Of a stretch of DNA of 6,697 nucleotides, positions 1-4,523 are shown piece after piece. The DNA comes from Solobacterium sp. UBA636 (lineage in GTDB: Bacteria; Bacillota_I; Bacilli_A; Erysipelotrichales; Erysipelotrichaceae), in the NCBI GenBank assembly GCA_002299675.1, contig DBOW01000053.1, positions 13,454 through 20,150 on the forward strand. Direction: 5' to 3'. The position numbers and the translations under genes were made by a program. How positions within the stretch are numbered: position 1 is the stretch's first letter; every line of letters starts with the position of its first letter. A model generated the notes under the pieces. That model saw only the letters and a program-made list of their open reading frames with translations, was not told the DNA's origin and did no database searches.

Positions 1-95
1 GCAGTAATCGCTATTTTTCTGTCAAGCAGACTGTTTAATAAAGTTGACTTGCCGGCATTTGGTTTGCCGACAATTGTTACAAAACCAGATTTCAC
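1..95 (-). CDS. era: GTPase Era, N-terminal fragment (continues beyond left edge)
   Basis: Only the first 31 codons are in the window. They read GTG-Lys-Ser-Gly-Phe-Val-Thr-Ile-Val, then the P-loop (Walker A/G1) GKPNAGKST, then LLNSLLDRKIAIT. This matches the start of Era, a GTPase that binds 16S rRNA and helps 30S subunit maturation. The start is GTG at 93-95, which overlaps the TAG stop of the preceding cytidine deaminase gene (TAGTG). A good GGAGG ribosome binding site lies at about 106-110, inside the end of that gene. The position downstream of ybeY, dgkA and cdd is the usual Firmicute context for era. What remains uncertain is only the missing body: the G2-G5 motifs and KH domain lie outside. 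Another small GTPase is possible in principle, but the operon context makes Era much the best call. Confidence 0.9.
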   Translation of the reverse strand, partial: MKSGFVTIVGKPNAGKSTLLNSLLDRKIAIT

Positions 96-496
96 TAAAT
101 AACTTCCTCCCTGTCAAAAGACATTGGCAGCAGTTCACCAATATTTGTTTCAATAGTTTGCCTGCCGTTAGATAGAATTACCGGCAAATCTTTGCCGATA
201 AGTTCATTCAGGACCTGACGGCAGATTCCACATGGCGCGGTAATGTTGTCAGCTTCGGTCACAATAGCCAGTGCTTCAAAATCACCAAGTCGGTAACCAT
301 TGGAATAAGCTGCAAAAACAGCTGAACGTTCAGCACAGTTGGTTGCCCCAAAGGAGGCGTTTTCAATGTTTGCACCTAAGAAAGTCGTACCATCTTTGCA
401 CAGTATGCAGGCCCCTACTTTAAAGTTTGAATAAGGTGCATAGGCATTTTCTCTGGCTTTAAAGGCCAGATCAATAATTTCCTGATATTTATCCAT
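95..496 (-). CDS. cdd: cytidine deaminase, homotetrameric type
   Basis: A zinc enzyme of pyrimidine salvage that deaminates cytidine and deoxycytidine to uridine and deoxyuridine in the cytosol. The product is 133 residues, the usual size of the small tetrameric class. Visible motifs are YAPYSNFKVGA near residues 19-29, NIENASFGATNCAER with zinc ligand Cys54 and catalytic Glu56, and PCGICRQ with zinc ligands Cys89 and Cys92, so all key residues are present. The frame is open further upstream to 529, but I chose ATG at 494-496. AGGAGG at 505-510 sits 8 nt before it, the start lies just after the dgkA stop (TAG at 499-501), and the protein then begins MDKYQEIIDLA as in relatives. Translation is probably coupled to dgkA upstream and to era downstream, whose start codon overlaps its stop. 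Confidence 0.95.
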   Translation of the reverse strand: MDKYQEIIDLAFKARENAYAPYSNFKVGACILCKDGTTFLGANIENASFGATNCAERSAVFAAYSNGYRLGDFEALAIVTEADNITAPCGICRQVLNELIGKDLPVILSNGRQTIETNIGELLPMSFDREEVI

Positions 497-498
497 TT

Positions 499-831
499 CT
501 ATATCCTCCTGATTAGACATAATATACATACAGTAAGTGAAGCTATTCCCGTTACAAGTACAGCCGCACTTCCCAGATCCTTGATTAATTTGATTTTTTC
601 ATTGTATTCACTGGTATAGAGATTGCACAGATGTTCAATAATTGAATTAAAGATTTCTGAAGATATAACCATCCCTATACAGATAATAAAAGCCAGCCAT
701 TCATAGAAATCAAGGCGGATAATAAAACCACCGATTACAGCCAGTATACCCAGTATCAGCTGTATTACTATTGATTTATCTTTTAGACAGGCTTTAAGTC
801 CTTCAAAGGCATATCTGAATTTGTTTATCAT
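499..831 (-). CDS. dgkA: DgkA-type diacylglycerol/undecaprenol kinase
   Basis: A small integral-membrane kinase of 110 residues. It has the family's N-terminal FRYAFEGLK amphipathic segment, then three hydrophobic helices at about residues 21-38, 44-62 and 87-107. The signature SSEIFNSIIEHLCNL (about 57-71) corresponds to the active-site ExxNxxIE motif, and KDLGSAAVLV (about 84-93) to the conserved third-helix entry. In E. coli DgkA phosphorylates diacylglycerol. In Gram-positive bacteria the equivalent protein mainly phosphorylates undecaprenol, recycling the cell-wall lipid carrier; that substrate is inferred from the family. The ATG at 829-831 overlaps the ybeY stop (ATGA), and GGAG at 839-842 lies 7 nt upstream. 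The next gene, cdd, starts 2 nt after the stop. No odd features are visible. Confidence 0.92.
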   Translation of the reverse strand: MINKFRYAFEGLKACLKDKSIVIQLILGILAVIGGFIIRLDFYEWLAFIICIGMVISSEIFNSIIEHLCNLYTSEYNEKIKLIKDLGSAAVLVTGIASLTVCILCLIRRI

Positions 832-1265
832 CTAAGATCTCCAATGATTTTATCCTGAAGATCAAACATCTCTTTTTCTTCTTCCTTTGTCATATGATCA
901 TAGCCATTAAGATGAAGCATACCATGGACAAAAAGGAAACAGAACTCCCTTTTCTCAGAGTGGCCATATTTTCTGGCCTGTGACTTTACTCTGTCGACAT
1001 TTATAAAAATGTCACCCAGATATGAGTCATCACCAAATTCTCCATCATAATCAATTTCAGCAAAAGAAATAACATCTGTTTCCCTGTCAATATTTCGATA
1101 CTGCAGATTGATATTATGAATCCTTTTTCTGCCCACAATAATAAGACTGGCATCTTTTTCATCTTCATTTCCAAGCACTTTCAAAGTTTCTTTGTAGTAA
1201 TGCTGGATATCTTCAAAGTACTTTTCCAGGTATTTGTTTCTGGTCTGATCAATAATTTCTAACAT
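828..1265 (-). CDS. ybeY: endoribonuclease YbeY (rRNA maturation factor)
   Basis: A single-domain zinc-dependent endoribonuclease involved in 16S rRNA 3'-end processing and 70S ribosome quality control. The product is 145 residues, typical for the family. The diagnostic zinc motif HGMLHLNGYDH is complete, with ligands His114, His118 and His124. The conserved segments IDRETDVISFAE (residues 59-70) and YLGDIFINVDR (82-92) are also present, including the conserved Arg61. The start MLEIIDQT matches the usual family N-terminus, although the ribosome binding site is weak (only short GA-rich runs before the ATG). It is the first gene of the ybeY-dgkA-cdd-era operon, overlapping dgkA by 4 nt. Many Firmicutes have phoH directly upstream; here a divergent htrA gene takes that place. 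Confidence 0.95.
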   Translation of the reverse strand: MLEIIDQTRNKYLEKYFEDIQHYYKETLKVLGNEDEKDASLIIVGRKRIHNINLQYRNIDRETDVISFAEIDYDGEFGDDSYLGDIFINVDRVKSQARKYGHSEKREFCFLFVHGMLHLNGYDHMTKEEEKEMFDLQDKIIGDLR

Positions 1266-1291
1266 GTCTTTATTTTACTTCATTTCCTGAT

Positions 1292-1319
1292 ATTATTCAC
1301 TTCAATTTCACACAGCCAA
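1292..1319 (-). promoter_or_regulatory. candidate sigmaA promoter for the ybeY-dgkA-cdd-era operon
   Basis: On the minus strand a TTGGCT -35-like element (1314-1319) and an AATAAT -10 (1292-1297, 5 of 6 matches) are separated by 16 bp. They would start transcription near 1285, about 20 nt before ybeY. The whole divergent gap to htrA is only 87 bp, so the two promoters must share it. For htrA, the best -10 on the plus strand is GATAAT at 1322-1327, with no convincing -35, so binding of one polymerase could interfere with the other. Assigned by eye. Confidence 0.35.
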
Positions 1320-1352
1320 TCGATAATATAGCTTGTATCGGAGGTACATTAT

Positions 1353-2447
1353 ATGAAGATAAATTTTAAAACGATTTTAGTAATATTCTTAGTTGGACTG
1401 CTGGGTGGTGTTGTCGGTACCTTCTCGGTTGTAGAAATAAACAAGGCTACCGGCAATAAAATCATTGACCAGGATTCATCAATTAACATCCAGACAGTAA
1501 ATTATCCTTCCATTGAGGAATCAAATTATACTGAGGCTATTAAAAAAGCCTATAACACAGTAGTAGAAATAAGCTGCACAGTTCAGACCCAGTCCTTCTT
1601 TGGTGTAAGTCAGGGAACATCTTTAGGTTCCGGTGTAATTATTTCAGACGATGGCTACATAGTTACCAATAACCATGTTGTATCTGGTGCGACTGACTGT
1701 ACCGTAACACTGTATAATGGTGAAAAGATTCCCGCAACACTTGTGGGAACCGATCCAAACAGCGATCTGGCAGTAATCAAGATTGACAAAAACGATCTGG
1801 AATATGCAACTCTGGCTGATTCCTCTCAGCTTGTACTTGGTGAAGAGACGATTGTAATAGGTAATCCATTGGGTCAGGGTATCACCTGCACAAATGGCAT
1901 TATCTCTTCAACTGAAAAGGAAGTCACAATCTCTGGCTATACTATTAACGTAATTCAGACAAATGCCGCAATAAATTCCGGCAACTCAGGTGGTGGCCTA
2001 TTTAATATGAATGGCAATCTGATTGGTATTGTAAACTCCAAGTCGTCTAACTCATCAGCACTTTCTTCTACCGCAACTATTGAAGGCATGGGCTATGCCA
2101 TTCCATCAAATACAGTTGCCAAGGTAGCCAAGGATCTTGTTGACTATGGCTATGTAAAAGACCGTGCAGTACTTGGTGTAAGAGTATATTCAGCTCAAAC
2201 CTATCAGGGAAATGGCTATCAGGGTCTGTATATCTCTTCGGTAACCGAAGGCGGTGCAGCTGATAAGGCAGGCATTCAGGCTAACGATATTCTTACAAAA
2301 TTAAATGACACTCAGATAACTTCCTTCTCTGCCCTTTCCAAGGAACTCGACAAGTATGAGATTGGTGATACAGTAAAGGTTGAAATCTACCGTAATAACG
2401 AAAGAATGGAATTTGAAGTAACTCTGCAGGAAAATACAAACAACTAA
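1353..2447 (+). CDS. htrA: HtrA/DegP-type membrane-anchored serine protease with PDZ domain
   Basis: An extracytoplasmic quality-control protease of the trypsin-like S1C family that degrades misfolded envelope or secreted proteins. The 364 residues show a short basic N-terminus and one membrane segment at about residues 8-29, which serves as uncleaved anchor or signal. A linker follows, then the protease domain (about 60-255) with the triad His108 (TNNHVV), Asp138 (NSDLAVIKID) and Ser212 (NSGNSGGGLFN). A single PDZ domain covers about 272-357 (GLYISSVTEGGAADKAGIQANDILTKL region). GGAGGT at 1340-1345 lies 7 nt before the ATG. It is monocistronic, divergent from ybeY, and followed by a stem-loop at 2453-2475. 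A stretch of Ser and Thr (about 229-242) sits in the protease-domain loop region. Bacillus relatives are named HtrA, HtrB and YycK/HtrC; which one this matches cannot be told here. Confidence 0.93.
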   Translation: MKINFKTILVIFLVGLLGGVVGTFSVVEINKATGNKIIDQDSSINIQTVNYPSIEESNYTEAIKKAYNTVVEISCTVQTQSFFGVSQGTSLGSGVIISDDGYIVTNNHVVSGATDCTVTLYNGEKIPATLVGTDPNSDLAVIKIDKNDLEYATLADSSQLVLGEETIVIGNPLGQGITCTNGIISSTEKEVTISGYTINVIQTNAAINSGNSGGGLFNMNGNLIGIVNSKSSNSSALSSTATIEGMGYAIPSNTVAKVAKDLVDYGYVKDRAVLGVRVYSAQTYQGNGYQGLYISSVTEGGAADKAGIQANDILTKLNDTQITSFSALSKELDKYEIGDTVKVEIYRNNERMEFEVTLQENTNN

Positions 2448-2452
2448 TTATT

Positions 2453-2480
2453 ACAGTGGCAATTATAGCCGCTGTTTCTG
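2453..2480 (+). terminator. probable terminator of htrA
   Basis: Six bases after the htrA stop, ACAGTGGC (2453-2460) pairs with GCCGCTGT (2468-2475) in an 8-bp stem with one G-U pair and a 7-nt loop. Only a short, interrupted T-tract (TTTCTG) follows, so termination may be incomplete and some htrA transcript could read into the antisense RNA region downstream. Confidence 0.55.
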
Positions 2481-2494
2481 TAGTAAACGATATC

Positions 2495-2515
2495 ATTAAC
2501 TGATTGAAAGTTAAT
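2495..2515. promoter_or_regulatory. possible operator: 7-bp perfect inverted repeat over the -35 element
   Basis: ATTAACT (2495-2501) and AGTTAAT (2509-2515) form a perfect inverted repeat with a 7-bp centre that covers the TTGAAA -35 element of the antisense RNA promoter. The symmetry and placement suit a repressor site, but the A/T-rich content makes chance symmetry plausible and no matching regulator is encoded in the window. Confidence 0.3.
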
Positions 2516-2532
2516 TATTTATGTGTTAACAT
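2504..2532 (+). promoter_or_regulatory. sigmaA promoter for a plus-strand antisense RNA
   Basis: TTGAAA (2504-2509, 5 of 6 matches to the -35 consensus), a 17-bp spacer and TAACAT (2527-2532) preceded by the extended -10 dinucleotide TG at 2524-2525. Transcription would start near 2539. No protein gene follows on this strand; the first thing downstream is the stem-loop terminator at 2588-2630, so the product should be a short RNA. The -35 lies inside a perfect inverted repeat (2495-2515). Confidence 0.6.
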
Positions 2533-2540
2533 TTAGATGA

Positions 2541-2577
2541 AAATAAAAGGGCATACCCGATAACGGTTAAGTCCCTT
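2541..2577 (-). terminator. probable terminator of the small peptide mRNA
   Basis: Reading the minus strand, AAGGG (2577-2573) pairs with CCCTT (2551-2547), with an inner imperfect stem around CCG-TTAT-CGG, followed by TTTTATTTTC (2548-2539). It lies about 37 nt past the stop of the peptide gene. The same bases form the 5' part of the antisense RNA on the other strand and the left arm of the inverted repeat 2549-2575/2789-2823, so this hairpin competes with pairing to the mRNA leader. Confidence 0.5.
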
Positions 2578-2587
2578 GGAAATTAGC

Positions 2588-2630
2588 AACGGCTGCTTAA
2601 TAGTTGCAAAGGATTAGCGGCCGTTTTTCT
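2588..2630 (+). terminator. intrinsic terminator of the antisense RNA
   Basis: AACGGCTGC (2588-2596) pairs with GCGGCCGTT (2617-2625) in a 9-bp stem with one G-U pair, followed by TTTTTCTT. The stem forms inside the antisense transcript and lies across the 3' end of the minus-strand peptide gene. The overlapping pairing GCAAC (2586-2590) with GTTGC (2603-2607) would exclude it. Confidence 0.75.
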
Positions 2631-2721
2631 TATTTCCATAAATTGCCATCATGATTGCCAGCCCTAAGGCTATTGCCTGAAGTACCATATCAATGATACT
2701 TACAAGTGTATCAACAGACAC
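2614..2721 (-). CDS. 35-residue hydrophobic peptide, candidate type I toxin
   Basis: A small gene starting GTG at 2719-2721 and ending TAA at 2614-2616. AGGAGG at 2730-2735 sits 8 nt upstream, an ideal ribosome binding site. The peptide begins MSVDTLVSIIDMVLQAIALG, continues with LAIMMAIYGN and ends KKNGR: one membrane-spanning or amphipathic helix at about residues 5-28 with Asp4, Asp11 and Gln15 on it, then a positively charged tail. Size, single helix and basic C-terminus match the general pattern of type I toxins (TxpA, BsrG, Fst and holin-like peptides), but I do not recognise a named family. Supporting context is a long structured leader, a hairpin masking the ribosome binding site, and a convergent antisense RNA over the gene's 3' end. 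Alternatives are a small regulatory membrane peptide acting on a neighbour such as HtrA. Confidence 0.7.
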   Translation of the reverse strand: MSVDTLVSIIDMVLQAIALGLAIMMAIYGNKKNGR

Positions 2722-2727
2722 AATATG

Positions 2728-2746
2728 AACCTCCTTTCTGGAGGCT
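2728..2746 (-). promoter_or_regulatory. hairpin sequestering the peptide's Shine-Dalgarno sequence
   Basis: On the minus-strand RNA, CCTCC (2744-2740), loop AGAAA (2739-2735) and GGAGG (2734-2730) form a hairpin that extends by a G-U and an A-U pair to 7 bp. GGAGG is the core of the peptide's ribosome binding site, so the folded leader should block initiation. An upstream AGGAGGG (2764-2758) without any start codon after it can pair with the same CCTCC and open the site. Confidence 0.6.
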
Positions 2747-2846
2747 TTAAATAAGGTCCCTCCTGCCTCTAACAATTTAGGGGAAACAGGGACTATAAAC
2801 CGCTACCGTTTTTTGATATGCCCATGTAACAGAATGTTACGATAGT

Positions 2847-2855
2847 ATTTTATCA
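2847..2855 (-). promoter_or_regulatory. extended -10 promoter for the peptide mRNA
   Basis: On the minus strand TG-A-TAAAAT (2855-2847) is an extended -10 element with 5 of 6 matches; no good -35 is seen 16-18 bp upstream. It would start transcription near 2840, giving an mRNA with a leader of about 119 nt. The predicted first bases form the hairpin GTAACA-TTC-TGTTAC (2840-2826), a 5'-terminal stem-loop of the kind that protects stable type I toxin mRNAs. Confidence 0.45.
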
Positions 2856-2859
2856 TGGA

Positions 2860-2905
2860 AGTGGTGCTTTACGAGTGCTAATAAAGCGCTGATTTCACTG
2901 TTTTT
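2860..2905 (+). terminator. terminator-like stem-loop on the plus strand, role unclear
   Basis: GTGCTTTA (2864-2871) pairs with TAAAGCGC (2882-2889) in 8 bp with one G-U pair. AGTG (2860-2863) and CACT (2896-2899) can close it further, and GTTTTT follows directly. No plus-strand gene precedes it, so it may stop stray transcription from the htrA side. On the other strand it lies just upstream of the peptide promoter. Confidence 0.3.
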
Positions 2906-2926
2906 GCAGTTTGTTTAGACATATTA

Positions 2927-2950
2927 AAAGACCATATTTAAATGGTCTTT
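2927..2950. terminator. bidirectional terminator after the ankyrin-repeat gene
   Basis: AAAGACCAT (2927-2935) and ATGGTCTTT (2942-2950) form a perfect 9-bp stem with a 6-nt loop. It starts 10 nt after the ankyrin gene stop on the minus strand and is followed there by a short T-run (CTTTTAAT). It should separate that gene from the peptide locus. Confidence 0.7.
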
Positions 2951-2959
2951 ACTGTTCGA

Positions 2960-3589
2960 TTACTTTCTGTAGTCAGCGGCTGTTTTGCCTTTGTTGTCTT
3001 TGATGTTTTCATCAGCACCAGCTCTTACCAGCATATCGTAGAGATCGCTGTTTCCGGCATAGGCAGCTCTCATTAAGCATGTGCAGCCTTCATCATCCTG
3101 AGCGTTAATGTTGGCACCATTTACTAACAGCAGGTTAATTACATATACCTGGCATGATACAACGGCTTCCATTAAAGCTGTACGGCCCTTGCTATCTTTT
3201 TCATCAACATCAGCACCAGCTTTTAAAAGAAGTTCTACAGTTGGATATTCGCCCTGGAAAGCGGCTCTCATGAGTGATGTTCTTCCTTCGTTATCAAACG
3301 CATTAACATCACAGCCCTCACTAATTAAAGCTCTGGCGGCATCATTCTGGCCCTTCTTGCAGGCACCCATTAAAGCTGTACGGTTCTTTTTATCTCTGGC
3401 ATTGACATTTGCACCCTTCAGTAACAGGACTTTTACAACTTCAGTTCTGCCTCTTTTTGCGCATCTCATTAAGACAGATCTTCCATCACCGTTAGTATAG
3501 TTTACATCTGCGCCTTCTTCGATTGCCGCAAGTACTGAACCTAAGTCTCCCTGCACTGCAGCATCCATTAATTTTTGATTTGCTTCCAT
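2960..3589 (-). CDS. ankyrin-repeat protein
   Basis: A soluble protein of 209 residues made almost wholly of ankyrin repeats, which are protein-binding scaffolds without catalytic activity. There are about six 33-residue units, near residues 4-36, 37-69, 70-102, 103-135, 136-168 and 169-201, plus a short capping piece. Each shows the GADVN/GANVN turn, a D..GRT start and a helix of the form LM.A...G, where LM replaces the common TPLH. No signal peptide, membrane segment or other domain is seen, so it should be cytosolic; the partner is unknown. The frame opens at a GTG (3601), but I chose ATG at 3587-3589 because GAGG at 3596-3599 lies 6 nt before it. It follows the lipid kinase gene by 34 nt yet has its own promoter, so it may be transcribed separately as well as by read-through. 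Confidence 0.88.
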   Translation of the reverse strand: MEANQKLMDAAVQGDLGSVLAAIEEGADVNYTNGDGRSVLMRCAKRGRTEVVKVLLLKGANVNARDKKNRTALMGACKKGQNDAARALISEGCDVNAFDNEGRTSLMRAAFQGEYPTVELLLKAGADVDEKDSKGRTALMEAVVSCQVYVINLLLVNGANINAQDDEGCTCLMRAAYAGNSDLYDMLVRAGADENIKDNKGKTAADYRK

Positions 3590-3617
3590 AATATACCTCA
3601 CAATTTTTGGTTACTTC

Positions 3618-3645
3618 ATTATACTATTTCGTCAGAATATTTAAA
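3618..3645 (-). promoter_or_regulatory. sigmaA promoter for the ankyrin-repeat gene
   Basis: A perfect TATAAT -10 (3618-3623) and a TTTAAA -35 (3640-3645, 4 of 6 matches) are separated by 16 bp. The -35 and spacer lie inside the last codons of the upstream lipid kinase gene, and transcription would start near 3611, about 22 nt before the ATG. Confidence 0.55.
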
Positions 3646-4523
3646 GCATTTTTCATAAGCTTTATTGACAAATGTTCACCATAGATAATTTCCCCATCCA
3701 GAGAATAGGCAAAATCCTTCGAAGTGTTTATTTCCACTTCTGTACATCTTGTATATGTAATATATTTCTCTAATTTGGGGTTAGTTAAATGCTCACCCTT
3801 TGCATAGACTCCTACAAGCTGAATAAACTTCAGTCTGGATACCGGTCTTACTATGCAGACATCAATAAGTCCATCATCCAGTTTTGCCTTTGGCGAACAC
3901 TTGAACATGCCACCTACATACTGGCCATTGGCACAGGTACACAGCATGAATTCGCCATCTGGATTCAATACTGTTCCATCAGCTGTAATAGTACCTTGAT
4001 AGTGCATTGACTTAAACAGTGCCATTGTTACACCCTTTACATAGGCTAAATTAGAACCCTTGCCTCTTTTTTCTCTGTCTTTCTGTACCTGGACAGCTAC
4101 GGTTGTATCAAAGCCAAAGTTGACCATATTAAAGGAATAATAATCATTTACCTTTAAGACGTCTATTTTTTTAACATTGTTTTCATCAAGAGTTAATATT
4201 GTATCAATGTCATTATGCTCAAAACACTTTATAAAGTCATTTCCCGAGCCACAGGGCAGCAAAGATACATAGACATTATCTTTGTTTACACAGGGTGTAA
4301 ATACCTCATTCATTGTCCCATCGCCACCACAGGCTATGAAAAGAAGTTTATTATCTTTGTTCAGCCTGATAGTTTCTTCGACAAATCTGGTGGCATCTTT
4401 ATGTCCCTTGGTGTAATAGATAAAAGTATCTCTGTCGTTAATAAGAGGCTTTATTCGATTTAAAATATTTGTTCGATTTGTATCTTCACCTGCTTTGGGA
4501 TTAAATATAAAGTATTTTCTCAT
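3624..4523 (-). CDS. lipid kinase of the YegS/DagK (diacylglycerol kinase catalytic domain) family
   Basis: A soluble or peripheral ATP-dependent lipid kinase of 299 residues, the normal family length. Visible motifs are NPKAG (8-12), the nucleotide-binding GGDGTMNEV (66-74), PCGSGNDF (90-97), NFGFDT (135-140), YVGGMFKCSPKAKLDDGLIDV (202-222) and SLDGE (274-278). All conserved acidic and glycine positions are present, so it should be active. In Firmicutes, DgkB of this family phosphorylates diacylglycerol to phosphatidic acid, while others (YegS, BmrU) have different or unknown lipid substrates; the substrate here is not resolved. Its ATG overlaps the stop of the patatin-like gene (ATGA) and has only a weak GAGA-type ribosome binding site, which suggests translational coupling. 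It is the last gene of the esterase-patatin-kinase operon. Confidence 0.88.
   Translation of the reverse strand: MRKYFIFNPKAGEDTNRTNILNRIKPLINDRDTFIYYTKGHKDATRFVEETIRLNKDNKLLFIACGGDGTMNEVFTPCVNKDNVYVSLLPCGSGNDFIKCFEHNDIDTILTLDENNVKKIDVLKVNDYYSFNMVNFGFDTTVAVQVQKDREKRGKGSNLAYVKGVTMALFKSMHYQGTITADGTVLNPDGEFMLCTCANGQYVGGMFKCSPKAKLDDGLIDVCIVRPVSRLKFIQLVGVYAKGEHLTNPKLEKYITYTRCTEVEINTSKDFAYSLDGEIIYGEHLSIKLMKNALNILTK

Larger units (their letters stand above)
2539..2630 (+). ncRNA. putative antisense (antitoxin-like) RNA, about 92 nt
   Basis: Bounded by a sigmaA-like promoter (2504-2532) and a strong intrinsic terminator (2588-2630). It runs convergently to the 35-residue peptide gene and covers that gene's last five codons, its stop codon and its 3' untranslated region, giving up to about 85 nt of perfect complementarity to the peptide mRNA. 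It has no start codon with a ribosome binding site and no credible reading frame. The 5' half can fold through GGG/CCC pairing at 2549-2551 and 2573-2575, with an inner CCG-ATAA-CGG hairpin. By analogy with RatA on txpA and SR4 on bsrG in Bacillus subtilis, also convergent 3'-overlapping antisense RNAs, it would repress or destabilise the toxin mRNA. The boundaries are predictions. Confidence 0.55.
2549..2823. repeat. imperfect inverted repeat bracketing the peptide gene
   Basis: Left arm 2549-2575 and right arm 2789-2823. Matching blocks are GGGCATA (2549-2555) with TATGCCC (2817-2823), AACGGT (2562-2567) with ACCGTT (2805-2810), and GTCCC (2571-2575) with GGGAC (2789-2793); the right arm has about 8 extra bases. 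In the peptide mRNA the two arms are its leader and its 3' end and so could pair with each other. The antisense RNA begins with nearly the same sequence as the mRNA leader. Confidence 0.6.

Noticed and set aside
497..529. Eleven-residue N-terminal extension of cytidine deaminase
   Set aside because: The ATG at 494-496 has AGGAGG 8 nt upstream and gives the usual family N-terminus; the extension would overlap dgkA and includes that ribosome binding site.
2293..2496. Open frame of 67 codons on the minus strand
   Set aside because: Lies antisense to the 3' end of htrA with no ribosome binding site or recognisable protein; a shadow of the real gene.
2456..2503. A short hydrophobic reading frame (15 codons from a GTG) just after htrA
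   Set aside because: No ribosome binding site at a suitable distance, very short, and it overlaps the probable htrA terminator stem-loop.
2549..2823. Inverted repeat as the ends of a small mobile element (MITE)
   Set aside because: The arms match transcript ends rather than lying outside both promoters, there is no flanking target-site duplication, and the arms are imperfect with an insertion, so RNA pairing explains them better.
2873..2881. GAGTGCTAA, identical to one half of the CIRCE element bound by HrcA
   Set aside because: CIRCE needs the partner TTAGCACTC nine bases away and no such half is present on either side; the bases are better explained as the loop of the hairpin at 2860-2899.
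3108..3500. Open frame of 130 codons on the plus strand
   Set aside because: It is exactly antisense to the ankyrin-repeat gene, arises from its repetitive codon pattern, and encodes no recognisable domain.
3590..3601. GTG start four codons earlier for the ankyrin-repeat gene
   Set aside because: This GTG contains the GAGG that serves as the ribosome binding site of the ATG at 3587-3589 and has no good site of its own.
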